This document shows, in pieces, positions 46,863-56,002 of a DNA stretch of 64,000 bases. Under the pieces are notes generated by a model, which searched no databases, was not told the origin of the DNA, and saw only the letters and a program-made list of their open reading frames with translations. Position numbers and translations under genes: made by a program. This DNA is from DASUAS01 sp963750045 (lineage in GTDB: Bacteria; Actinomycetota; Acidimicrobiia; IMCC26256; DASPTH01): assembly GCA_963750045.1 (NCBI GenBank), contig CAVVPD010000002.1, positions 310,001 through 374,000 on the forward strand, written 5' to 3'. Every line of letters begins with the position of its first letter. Positions within the stretch are counted from its first letter, which is position 1.

Positions 46863-47915
46863 GTGGACTCGGTCTCGACGCACGACCTGGCCGCGATCCT
46901 CGAGACGGTACATCGCCTCAACGAGGCGACAGATCCGCACGGGTTCCCGTCCGTCGCCACGGCCGCGCTCGGAACCATCATCACGTCCGACATCGTCTCG
47001 TACAACGAGGTCGATCCGAGCGTCCCCCGCATCGTCGCGCACGTCGATCCCGAAGACGCGTGGGTCGAGCAGCTCCATGGAACCCGTTGGGCGAAGTACT
47101 CCGGGCAGCATCCGATGCTCGCACACTTCCTGCGAACCGGGGACGGATCGGCACGCCGCATCTCCGACTTCTGCACGAGGTCCGAGTACCACGAACTCGA
47201 CCTCTACCGCTTCGTCTACCGGGACCTGAGGGCCGAGTACCAGCTGTCGTGCACCCTCCCGGCCCCGGACCCGCTGGTCATCGCGCTCGCGCTGTCCCGG
47301 GAAGACCGGGACTACTCCGAACGTGACCGTGCCGTGTTGAACCTGCTCCGACCACATCTGATCCAGGCGCACTGGAATGCCAGGGTGAGGGCCCGGACCC
47401 GAGCGGCGTTGCTCGGCATGCAGCAGGCACTCGAGGAAGGGGGCTGGGGCGTCGCCCTCGCCGCGAACGGCTCGATCGACGCGCTCACCCCCGACGTGTC
47501 GACGTGGACGTCGCGCTACGTCGACCACGCCGTCCTCGACGCGTGGCTCGCGAGCGAACGGGCCGCGAGCGACGCAGGGGTCCTGCCGCGTCCGCTCGTC
47601 TCGTCGCGCGCGGGGCGCCGGCTCATCACACGCATGACCCGCGGTGTCGACGGTCCCGACGTGTTGGTCTTCGCCGAAGGACCGGCCGACGACGACAGCA
47701 CGCCGCTGCAGAGCCTCGGTCTCGGACCCCGCGAAGCGGAGGTGCTCTTCCTGACCAGCCGTGGGCTGCGCAATGCGGAGATCGCGGCTTCGCTCGCAGT
47801 GTCGCTGAGCACGGTGAAGCGTCATCTGGAGCACATCTATCTCAAGTTGGGTGTGCACAACCGCACCGAGGCCGCGGCGCGTGCATTCGAAGTGTTCGCG
47901 ACCCGGGTCCCCTGA
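46863..47915 (+). CDS. LuxR-type transcriptional regulator
   Basis: 350 aa. C-terminal LuxR/NarL HTH: LGLGPREAEVLFLTSRGLRNAEIAASLAVSLSTVKRHLEHIYLKLGVHNRTEAAARA, with the usual helix pair and V-K-R-H recognition helix. The first ~180 residues look like a GAF-like or related sensory region (TSDIVSYNEVDPSVPRIVAHVD; DRDYSERDRAVLNLLRPHL, the latter typical of LuxR proteins with GAF-type N-domains). No receiver Asp is seen, so it is not a simple response regulator. It sits between proteins A and B, with matching palindromes upstream of A, B and C. Confidence 0.82.
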   Translation: MDSVSTHDLAAILETVHRLNEATDPHGFPSVATAALGTIITSDIVSYNEVDPSVPRIVAHVDPEDAWVEQLHGTRWAKYSGQHPMLAHFLRTGDGSARRISDFCTRSEYHELDLYRFVYRDLRAEYQLSCTLPAPDPLVIALALSREDRDYSERDRAVLNLLRPHLIQAHWNARVRARTRAALLGMQQALEEGGWGVALAANGSIDALTPDVSTWTSRYVDHAVLDAWLASERAASDAGVLPRPLVSSRAGRRLITRMTRGVDGPDVLVFAEGPADDDSTPLQSLGLGPREAEVLFLTSRGLRNAEIAASLAVSLSTVKRHLEHIYLKLGVHNRTEAAARAFEVFATRVP

Positions 47916-47922
47916 TCACTGA

Positions 47923-49035
47923 TCACGGAACGGGTCCTGCGTCATGCCACCACGCCTCGAGCGTGGACAGCTCGCCTCCGGTCTGCGCGGCGACCGCGAA
48001 GATCCTGTCGGTGGGATCGGCCCACGCGTAGGACACGACGGTGCCGGAGCTGCTGCCTTCATCGACCGTGGAGTATCCGCACGAATAGGGCCCGATGTCG
48101 ACGCCACCGTGCTGCCAGGTGCCGTCCGACGGGCAGCTCGAGCTCGACGCCGGCGCCGCACCCGCCCCCAGGACCGCGGCGGTGCGCCGGAATTCGGCGT
48201 CGAGGGCCGCGTTGGTGACGAAGTGCTCGAACGTCGAATCGATGCCCGCGGCACGGTCTTCACACGTCGCCGCGGCGTCGACCCAGAGCCGTGCGTCCGC
48301 GACCGCCGGCGGAGCGTCGTCGCCCAACGAGGCACGACGGCACGTCGAACGGACCGCGGCCGGCAAGCGCGCGAGCAGGGCGTGGTAGGCGCGCGTGGCC
48401 GCGGCTACGGACAGCGTCTCGGGCACTCCGACCGTCTTCGGATGTTGCAGGGGCCCCGCGGTGTCGCTCCACCAGCCTCGGAGCTCGGCGGCGTCGCCGT
48501 CCGAGCGGTAGCTCTGCATGTAGAGGGACGCCGGCGAGTAGGTCCAGTCGATCGCGACGGGATGGGTGTCGCCGGCGAACACGTTGGTGAGGAAGTAGCA
48601 GGTGTCGTGACCCACGGTTGGCAGGTGAAGGCCGAGCGAGTAGGTGTTGGTCGCCTCGCACTGCGCGCTGCGGTTGCTCAGGGAGAGATGCCGGGTCGGT
48701 CGGAGCTTGCGGTACATCTCGTCCGCGGCCTTCGGCGACCTCGCCTGCACGTAGACGACCGAGTCCGCTCCTTGCGGCGGGCTGCACTGGAGCGCGACCG
48801 CGACGTCACGCGCGTAGCGCACCAAGGGGAGGGTTCCCACCGACTGCTGAAGGTCGACGATGCGACAGGTCGCGCGTAGTTCGGTCGGAACCAGCGCCAG
48901 GAGACGTCGGGCCGCGACCGTCTCGTGATCGCTCGCCGCGGTGGCGGCGGGCACGAGCAGGCCACCCGCGCAGAGAGCGGCCGCCATCGCCACCAGCCAC
49001 CTACCGCCCACCCGCACGCTGCCCGTTCCCCGCAT
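47923..49035 (-). CDS. Secreted two-repeat four-cysteine protein B (novel family)
   Basis: 370 aa from ATG 49035 (a GTG at 49071 would add 12 residues). Signal peptide WLVAMAAALCAGGLLVPAATAA. Two tandem domains as in A: repeat 1 Cys at ATCRI, LQCSP, AQCEA, DTCYF with the tail IDWTYSPASL then LRGWWSDTAGP; repeat 2 Cys at STCRR, ATCED, SSCPS, YSCGY with YAWADPTD then LEAWWHDAGP. Convergent with the LuxR gene (7 bp apart) and divergent from protein C. Sequence identity to A and C is low outside the Cys/Trp skeleton, so the family is old. Confidence 0.6.
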   Translation of the reverse strand: MRGTGSVRVGGRWLVAMAAALCAGGLLVPAATAASDHETVAARRLLALVPTELRATCRIVDLQQSVGTLPLVRYARDVAVALQCSPPQGADSVVYVQARSPKAADEMYRKLRPTRHLSLSNRSAQCEATNTYSLGLHLPTVGHDTCYFLTNVFAGDTHPVAIDWTYSPASLYMQSYRSDGDAAELRGWWSDTAGPLQHPKTVGVPETLSVAAATRAYHALLARLPAAVRSTCRRASLGDDAPPAVADARLWVDAAATCEDRAAGIDSTFEHFVTNAALDAEFRRTAAVLGAGAAPASSSSCPSDGTWQHGGVDIGPYSCGYSTVDEGSSSGTVVSYAWADPTDRIFAVAAQTGGELSTLEAWWHDAGPVP

Positions 49036-49102
49036 TCGTCGCTCGCCGCACGATCCGATCTCAGCCGTCACGACTGAACCCAGTCAGACCGCCCATGTCA
49101 AG

Positions 49103-49118
49103 TTGGCCGAACGGCCAA
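49103..49118. promoter_or_regulatory. Operator TTGGCCG-AA-CGGCCAA
   Basis: A perfect 7+2+7 palindrome in the 185-bp gap between divergent genes B (start 49035) and C (start 49221). It has the same GGCCG-NN-CGGCC core and the same spacing as the palindrome upstream of A and the LuxR gene. Confidence 0.55.
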
Positions 49119-49220
49119 TGCCCGGACCATCGGTGCCGGAGGGGCCCGCCGAACCATTGACAGGCCGATGCGCGAAGCGGTTGGATCCGCGTCGGAGAAC
49201 CGGCGGGCGAAAGGGCGGAC

Positions 49221-50367
49221 GTGAAGCGGCGACGGAACCATCGGGCGCGTGTTCTCGCCATCGGCGCGGGCGCAATGGTCGCGGCCGCGGTCGTCCTCCC
49301 GTCGAGGGCCGTCGCCGCCGGCACCCACAACTCCGCCTCCGACCCGGCCCTCAGCGCGGCTCGCCGCGCTGATCCGCCACGTCCCGGCGCCACATCGCTA
49401 CAGCTGTTCCATCGACGATCCGACCAGCGAGGCCGACCTGGGCACACACATCTACTCGGTGCGCGGCCAATTGCGGGCCAGCCTCACCTGCGGTCCTGAC
49501 GGCTACTGGACGAACGCCGACGGCTACGCCACCTTCGCGTCTTCCGACGCGGCAGACGAGGTCTTCGACGCGTACACCGCGAACGGTGGCGCGTTCTGCA
49601 AGACGCCGACCACATGGTCGATCAACGGTCGAGCCGTGGGTCGCGTCGCCTGTTACCAGACGACGAACGGGGGGACCAGCAACGGCACGTTCGCATACGC
49701 GATCGCAGTCTGGACCTACCGGCCGCTCCACCTCTTCGGCTGGGCGTACGACAACGGCAACGACCCGGCCAGTCTCATGGAGTGGTGGAACAGGGATGCC
49801 GGTCCGACCCGCGCACCCGACACGGTGGCCGGGCTTCCCTCACCCGCCGACGCGCGCGGGAACGCCCTGCGCCTCGCCGCCCGCCTTCGGCGGTCGACCC
49901 GCACCACGTGCGCACCCGCAGCGCTCGACCGCGGGCAGTTCGACGGGGAGGTGTTCCGCTGGCGGCTCTGGATCGACGGTGCGCTTGCCTGTCGCCCGCG
50001 ATCGGGCGCCGACCATCTCTTCTACCTCTCCGTCGCGCCGGACGCGCTCACGAACTTCTTCTACGACCGGTACTCGGGACGAGTGACCGACGCGCAGACC
50101 GCGGCGAACGAGGGGGCGGCGACTCCCTGCCCGGCCGAGTTCGTCTACACGATGGACGATCAGCCGACCGGCGACACCGAGGGCACGGGTCGGATCGCCT
50201 GCTTCTCGGCGAACGGGAAGTCCGTGGTCGGCTGGACCGTACGCGACCGCCACGCCCTCGCGGAGGCGACCGGCTCCGGCTCCGCCTCGCTCCTGCGGTT
50301 CGCCGCCGAGGCCGGTCCGCAGCCGACCGGTCGGTTCCAGCCCGCCCGGTTCCTGAAGCCGGGCTGA
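49221..50367 (+). CDS. Secreted two-repeat four-cysteine protein C (one frameshift)
   Basis: About 381 aa. GTG start 49221: basic KRRRNHRARV, then LAIGAGAMVAAAVVLPSRAVAA (signal peptide). The frame shifts near 49355, after which two domains follow. Repeat 1 has Cys at YSCSI, LTCGP, AFCKT, VACYQ with VWTYRPLHL then LMEWWNRDAGP. Repeat 2 has Cys at TTCAP, LACRP, TPCPA, IACFS with VGWTVRD then a weaker tail ending AEAGP. Third paralog with A and B. No transmembrane anchor at the C-terminus, so it is probably exported. Confidence 0.58.
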
Positions 50368-50385
50368 CTCGCGCCTTCGCGTTCG

Positions 50386-51618
50386 CTAGCCGAGCGCTCC
50401 CGCTTCCCGGAGCGACGTGATCTTGAGGTCGTCGTAGCCCAGCACGTCTCGCAGGACGGCCTCGGTGTGCTCACCGACTTCGGGTGCCTTCGTCGGCACC
50501 GGCAGCTCCTCGCCCTCCACGTGCAGCGGGAACAGCAGCATGTCGGCACCGGCGTCGGCCGAGGAGACCCACGAGAACCGATCCTGGAACTGCGGGTCGT
50601 GGCGCACCGTCTGCGCGGTGTTCGCGGGCGCGATCGTCGTGTTGTGCTCGTCGGCGAAGTCGATCCACTCCTGTGACGTGCGGGTACGGAAGATGTCGCG
50701 GAGCTCGGACTGAAGCTCCTTGTTCCCGCGCGCGTGGTCGGCGATGGTCTTGCCCGGCCACTGCTCGAACAGGTCCATGCGGTCCACGCCTGCGCAGAAA
50801 TTCCTCCAGAACGACTGCTCCGAGGCCATGAACAGGATGTGCCCGTCGGACGACTCGTAGTACTGGTAACGCACGCCCTCCCACATGCCGCCGAGGCCGG
50901 GTGGGCGTCGCTCGTAGTCGTCGCTGGGGTTTCCGGTGACGATGTCGTCCGGGTAGTCGTCGTAGCCCTTCCACGTCTCGATGCGGTACCAGTCGAAGTA
51001 CGCCGAGCTGTCGGACTGCGCGATCTCCATGCAGGCGCCCTCACCGGTCTTCTCGGCGCGCAGCAGCGCAGCCAGGATGCCGATGGCGCCGAACGCGGGC
51101 CCCGCGGTGATCCCGATGTTGGCCTGGTCGGGGATGCGGCTGAAACCGTCGTCGTCGAGCACCGGCTGGATCGTGCCCGACCACGCGTCGTAGGCGATGC
51201 CGTGGCTCGGCAGGTCTCGGTACGGACCGGTGGCCCCGTAGCCCGAGATCGTGCACATCACGATCTTGGGGTTCAGCTCCTTGAGCCGTTCGTACCCGAG
51301 CCCCATCTTGGCGAGGAAGCCGGGGCGCATCGCCTCCACGACGACCTCGGAGTGGCGAACGAGATCCTCGAACACCGCAACGGCGTCGGGCTGCTTGAGG
51401 TTGAGGACCAGCGACTGCTTGCCCCGGTTCACGTGGAGGTGCAACAGGGAGGTGCCCTCCATGAGCGGCCACGTCATCTTGCGCACGTAGTCGCCCGCGG
51501 GGGCCTCGACCTTCACCACCTCGGCGCCGAGGTCGACGAGGTGCGAGGTGATCGCGGCAGGCCCGAGCAGCGAGCACTCGACCACGCGGACACCTTCGAG
51601 CATCGCCGGCTTGCTCAT
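50386..51618 (-). CDS. CaiB/BaiF family III CoA transferase
   Basis: 410 aa, intact. Begins MSKPAMLEGVRVVECSLLGPAAITSHLVDLGAEVVKVE, then HVNRGKQSLVLNLKQ, VVVEAMRPGFLAKMGLGYE, MCTISGYGATGPYRDLPSHG and ANIGITAGPAFG. The end region carries PEVGEHTEAVLRDVLGYDD, typical of the family. It transfers CoA onto a carboxylic acid. ATG 51618 overlaps the aldehyde dehydrogenase stop (ATGA). Together they would turn an aldehyde into an acid and then an acyl-CoA. Confidence 0.88.
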   Translation of the reverse strand: MSKPAMLEGVRVVECSLLGPAAITSHLVDLGAEVVKVEAPAGDYVRKMTWPLMEGTSLLHLHVNRGKQSLVLNLKQPDAVAVFEDLVRHSEVVVEAMRPGFLAKMGLGYERLKELNPKIVMCTISGYGATGPYRDLPSHGIAYDAWSGTIQPVLDDDGFSRIPDQANIGITAGPAFGAIGILAALLRAEKTGEGACMEIAQSDSSAYFDWYRIETWKGYDDYPDDIVTGNPSDDYERRPPGLGGMWEGVRYQYYESSDGHILFMASEQSFWRNFCAGVDRMDLFEQWPGKTIADHARGNKELQSELRDIFRTRTSQEWIDFADEHNTTIAPANTAQTVRHDPQFQDRFSWVSSADAGADMLLFPLHVEGEELPVPTKAPEVGEHTEAVLRDVLGYDDLKITSLREAGALG

Positions 51619-53087
51619 GCGGGCCACACCACCGACTGCATCTCGGTGTAGGCATAGAGCCCGAAGTCGCCGCCGTCGCGCCCGACACCGCTCATCTTGA
51701 ATCCGCCGAACGGCGTCTCCATGTTGCGCTGCGCGGTGTTGATGCCGACGTTGCCCGACCGCAACTTGCCCGCGAGGCGGAACCCGCGCTCGGTGTCGCT
51801 GGTCATCACGTAGTCGTAGAGACCGAAGTCGGTGCTGTTGGCGATGGCGACCGCTTCGTCGTCGTCGTCGAAGGGCAACACCGCGATGACCGGACCGAAG
51901 ATCTCCTCGCGCACCGGCTTCATCTCCGGCTTGCAGCCCGCGAGCAACGTGGGCGAGACGTAGTAGCCGCGTTCCAGGTGCCCGGGACGTCGACCGTCGA
52001 CCACGATCTCCGCGCCTTCCGCACCACCGGCGGCGACGTAGCTCTCGATGCGATCACGCTGCGCGGCGGAGATGACCGGGCCGACGATCGTGTCGTCGTC
52101 GAGCGGGTCACCGACCTTGACGTTGCCGGCGAAGACGGCGAGCTTCTCGACCAGCTCGTCGTACTTGCTGCGGTGCACGATGGCCCGGGTCGGGGCGGTG
52201 CAGATCTGGCCGCTGTGGAACGTCCACACGCTGCTGATCGCGGTGACCGCCGCGCCGAGATCGGCGTCGTCGAGCACGAGCGCAGCACCCTTGCCGCCGA
52301 GCTCGAGCAGCATGCGCTTCATGGTGGCGCCGCCCGCCTGGTAGATGCGGGCACCCACCGCCGTCGACCCGGTGAACGAGACCATGTCGATGTCGCGGCT
52401 CTCGGTGAGCGCGGCCGCGGGATCGGGCGCCGCCGACGTGACGACGTTGACGACCCCGGGTGGGAAACCGACCTCACGCATCACCTCGGCGAGCACCAGA
52501 ATGGCGAGCGGGTCTTGAGGCGCAGGCTTCATCACGACGGTACAGCCGACCGCGAGGGCGGGCGCGATCTTCCCGACCATGTTGGTGAGCGGGAAGTTGT
52601 ACGGCGAGATGCACGCCACTGCGCCGGCGGGCTGACGGTTGACGTAGGCACCCATGAGCCCGCCGGGGGCGAGCGGCGTCGCCTGCACCGGCTGGGGAGG
52701 CATCGGGATGCCGATGCTCTTCGTCGCGTCACGCGCGTACCGGTGGAAGCGCTCGAGCGCGACCGGGACCTGCATGCGCGAGCCGACCGTTGCGGTGGCG
52801 CCGGTCTCCGAGATGATCAGCGGCACGAGGTCGGCGCCGAGCTCTCCGAGCCGGTTGGCCGCGGCGAGCAACAACGCGGCGCGCTCCTCGGCCGGGGTCG
52901 CCGACCACGCCGGGAACGCCTCCTGCGCGGCCCGGGCCGCCTCCTGGGCCTGCGCGACCGACGCCTCGGGAGCCTCGGCCACCACCTGCTCGGTCGCCGG
53001 GTTCACGATCGGCGCACTGCCGGCTTCCCCGGCGACGAGCTCGCCCCCGATCAGGAGCTTCCACTCGTGGTTGTGCCAGTCCGCCAT
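51615..53087 (-). CDS. NAD(P)-dependent aldehyde dehydrogenase
   Basis: 490 aa, intact. Rossmann region ISPYNFPLTNMVGKIAPALAVG, VVMKPAPQDPL, FTGSTAVGARIYQ, catalytic Glu in LLELGGKGAALVLDD and catalytic Cys in SGQICTAPTRAIVH; REEIFGPVIAVLPFDD near the C-terminus. It oxidises an aldehyde to the acid (or acyl). GGGGGA lies about 8 nt before ATG 53087. Palindrome site 3 is about 90 bp upstream, shared with the divergent aminoacylase-like gene. Confidence 0.92.
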   Translation of the reverse strand: MADWHNHEWKLLIGGELVAGEAGSAPIVNPATEQVVAEAPEASVAQAQEAARAAQEAFPAWSATPAEERAALLLAAANRLGELGADLVPLIISETGATATVGSRMQVPVALERFHRYARDATKSIGIPMPPQPVQATPLAPGGLMGAYVNRQPAGAVACISPYNFPLTNMVGKIAPALAVGCTVVMKPAPQDPLAILVLAEVMREVGFPPGVVNVVTSAAPDPAAALTESRDIDMVSFTGSTAVGARIYQAGGATMKRMLLELGGKGAALVLDDADLGAAVTAISSVWTFHSGQICTAPTRAIVHRSKYDELVEKLAVFAGNVKVGDPLDDDTIVGPVISAAQRDRIESYVAAGGAEGAEIVVDGRRPGHLERGYYVSPTLLAGCKPEMKPVREEIFGPVIAVLPFDDDDEAVAIANSTDFGLYDYVMTSDTERGFRLAGKLRSGNVGINTAQRNMETPFGGFKMSGVGRDGGDFGLYAYTEMQSVVWPA

Positions 53088-53174
53088 CGTGTCGTCCCCC
53101 TGGGTCGCATCGGCACGGGTCGTCGTGCCGGGAATCGTCGAGCCAAATCGCCGTAGCGGCGCCAAGGCTACAAT

Positions 53175-53189
53175 CTGACGGTCCGTCAG
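53175..53189. promoter_or_regulatory. Operator CTGACGGTCCGTCAG, site 3
   Basis: Identical to site 1. Located between the divergent aldehyde dehydrogenase-CoA transferase operon and the amidohydrolase at 53246. Confidence 0.72.
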
Positions 53190-53245
53190 ACTTCTTCGGC
53201 GACCGGCGCGTCCGGCCCGAGATCCGCGACTGAGGACGGGGGACC

Positions 53246-54981
53246 ATGCTCGACGAGATCATCAAGGGTGGCACGGTGGTGGACGGCACGGGGACCCCCG
53301 GGGTCGTCGCCGACGTCGGGATCGCCGGCGGTCGCGTCGTCGCCGTCGGCACCGTCGACGAGCCCGCCACGACCGTCACCGACGCCACCGGCCTCGTGGT
53401 CGCGCCCGGCTTCGTGGACCCGCACACCCACTACGACGCGCAGCTGCTCTGGGACCCGACCGCGAGCCCGTCGAGCGTCCACGGCGTCACCACCGTCATC
53501 GGCGGGAACTGTGGCTTCACGCTCGCGCCCCTGCGCGACGGCGACGCGGACTACCTGCGGCGCATGATGGCCCGGGTGGAGGGCATGCCGCTCGCCGCGC
53601 TCGAGCAGGGCGTCGACTGGAAGTGGGAGACGTTCGCCGAATACCTCGACCGCTTCGAGGGGTCCATCGCGGTGAACGCCGGGTTCCTCGCGGGCCACTG
53701 TGCCATCCGTCGCTACGTGATGGGCGCGGAGGCCGTCGGCAACGAGGCGACGCCGGGACAGATCGCCGACATGCGGGCAGAGCTCGGGAGCGCGCTCGAA
53801 GCCGGTGCGTTGGGCTTCTCCTTCACCCAGTCGTCGTCGCACAGCGATGGCGACGGCGAGCCGGTCGCGAGCCGGTGGGCGACTCCGGAGGAACTGGTCG
53901 CGCTCAGCGAGGAGACCGGCGCCCACCCGGGCACCACGCTCGAAGGCATCGTCCAGGGGTGCCTCGACCAGTTCTCGGACGACGAGATCGAGCTCCTCGG
54001 TCACGTGAGCGCAGCGGCCAACCGCCCCCTCAACTGGAACGTGCTCACCGTCGACGCCCGCGAGCCCGAGCGCGTCCCGCGCCAGCTCTCGGCCGGTGAC
54101 CGCGCCCGCGACCTGGGCGGACGCCTCGTCGCGCTCACCATGCCCGTGCAGGTCCCGATGAACATGAGCTTCCTGAACTTCTGCGGGATCTGGCTGATCC
54201 CCGGCTGGAGTGACGTCTTGAGCGTGCCCGTGCCGGAGCGCATCGCCCGGCTGCGCGATCCCGAGACACGCCTGAAGATGCTCGAGCAGTCGCAGGCCCC
54301 CGAAGCCGGCGTGTTCCGGCGCCTCGCCGATTTCGGTGACTACCGACTCGGCGACGTGTACGCGCCCGAGAACCAGCCACTCAAGGGTCGCGTCGTACGC
54401 GAGATCGCCCGGGAGCGCAACCAGTCCAACTTCGGCGCCCTGCTCGACATCGTGATCGCGGACGAGCTGCGCACCGTCCTCTGGCCGATCCCGCAGGACG
54501 ACGACGGTTCGTCGTGGGAACTCCGCCGCGAGGTGTGGAACGACCCCCGGGCGATGATCGGCGGCTCCGACGCGGGCGCCCACCTCGACCGCATGTGCGG
54601 GGCGCCCTACACGACCCGCTTCCTCGCCGACTGCCTACGCGGCCGTCAACTCGTCACGCTCGAGCGCGGGTGCAGCTCATCACCAGTGCACCCGCCGCAC
54701 TGTTCGGGCTCCGCGACCGCGGGGTGCTCCGCGAGGGAGCGATCGCCGACGTCGTGGTGTTCGATCCGGCCACCGTCGGCGCCGACGACGCCACCCTCGT
54801 GACCGACCTCCCGGGCGACTCCGCCCGGTTGACCGCCGGATCCCAGGGCATCGAGCGGGTGCTCGTCGGTGGTACCGCCATCGTCGAGCACGGCGTGGCA
54901 ACGGGTGCGACACCGGGCGTGCTCCTGCGATCGGGCCGCGACACCGACACGGTCACCGCGCGCCCCGCCTCGACCAACTAG
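53246..54981 (+). CDS. N-acyl-D-amino-acid deacylase-like amidohydrolase (one frameshift)
   Basis: About 577 aa. Composite urease-type amidohydrolase: N-terminal beta sandwich (EIIKGGTVVDGTGTPGVVADV), metal motif FVDPHTHYDAQLLWDP, TVIGGNCGFTLAPL, and MIGGSDAGAHLDRMCGAPYTT with the catalytic Asp. The frame changes near 54665; the closing sandwich reads ITSAPAALFGLRDRGVLREGAIADVVVFDPATV. The family (D-aminoacylases and relatives) removes acyl groups or opens cyclic amides; in catabolic clusters its substrate is often unknown. Divergent from the aldehyde dehydrogenase across palindrome site 3. Confidence 0.82.
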
Positions 54982-55141
54982 GTGGCAACGATCGCCGACC
55001 ACGTGCGGGCGCGGCGCTGAAGCGGGAGCTCGTGCGTCAGCGATCGACACCTCGGATCCGATCTGGTGGCGCCCCGACCCGGAACTGACCTACGTTCCCT
55101 TCGAAAGGCCCTCGACCACAGGGCCCGAGGAGGCTCCGTGA
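54982..55141 (+). other. Unassigned small reading frame(s), possibly a remnant
   Basis: A GTG start directly after the amidohydrolase stop reads VATIADHVRARR, the usual opening of actinobacterial acyl-CoA synthetases, and then stops. Another frame continues as IDTSDPIWWRPDPELTYVPF and ends in TGA overlapping the crotonase GTG. This may be a frameshifted gene of about 50 residues or a deleted CoA-ligase remnant. The overlap with the next start favours real coding; identity unknown. Confidence 0.25.
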
Positions 55142-55984
55142 GCTATTCCCTGATCCTGATCGACGATCCCGCACCGGCGGTGCGACGCATCACGTTGAAC
55201 CGGCCCGAGAAGCGCAACGCGCTCAACGCGACGCTCCGGCGAGAGATCCTCACCGCGACCCGTGAGCACGACCGCGATCCCGAGGTCCGCGTCACCGTGA
55301 TCCGCGGTGCGGGCAAGTGCTTCTCCGCGGGTTACGACCTCTCCGGTGACCCCAACGCCCAGGGCGAGCCCCTCGACTACAACTCCGAGGGCGAAGGCTC
55401 CTACATGCGCGGCGTCACCAACGGGTGGATGAGCATCTGGGATCTCGCCAAGCCGGTGATCGCGCAGGTGCACGGCTACTGCCTCGCCGGGGGCAGCGAG
55501 CTCGCGACCGGATGCGATCTCGTGTACGTGGCCGAGGACGCCAAGATCGGCTACCCGGCCGTCCGCTTCGGCACCCCGGACATGCAGTACCACGCGTGGC
55601 TGTTCGGCATGCGGGCGGGCATGGAGTCGATGCTCACCGGCGACTCCTTCTCGGGTGTGGAAGCCGCGCAGCTCGGGTGGGCCAACCGCGCCTACCCGCT
55701 CGAGGAGCTCGAGGCGCAGGTCATGGCCATCGCCACCCGCATCGCGCAGATCCCGAGCGACCTCGTGCAGATCAACAAGCGCACCGTGCACCGGGCCATG
55801 GAGGTCATGGGGCTGCGGTCGTCGATCCGGGCCGGCACCGAGCTCAGCGCGCTCGGCGACCCACACCGAGACCATGAAGAAGTTCGTCGCCGACATCCAC
55901 GCGAGTGGCCTCACCGAGACCCTGAGCAAGCGCGACACGCCCTTCGGCGACTATCGGACCGCGGAGCCGCGCGACGACGCGTGA
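55138..55984 (+). CDS. Enoyl-CoA hydratase/isomerase family (one frameshift)
   Basis: About 281 aa. ITLNRPEKRNALNATLRREI, first oxyanion block VIRGAGKCFSAGYDLSGD, second VIAQVHGYCLAGGSELATGCDL, then PAVRFGTPDMQYHAWLFG in place of the usual Glu block, suggesting a variant crotonase. The frame changes near 55857 and the tail reads TMKKFVADIHASGLTETL. GAGGAGG lies 4 nt before GTG 55138. Downstream of the aminoacylase-like gene in the same direction. Confidence 0.83.
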
Positions 55985-56002
55985 GCGGCCCCGGCATCTA
56001 TC

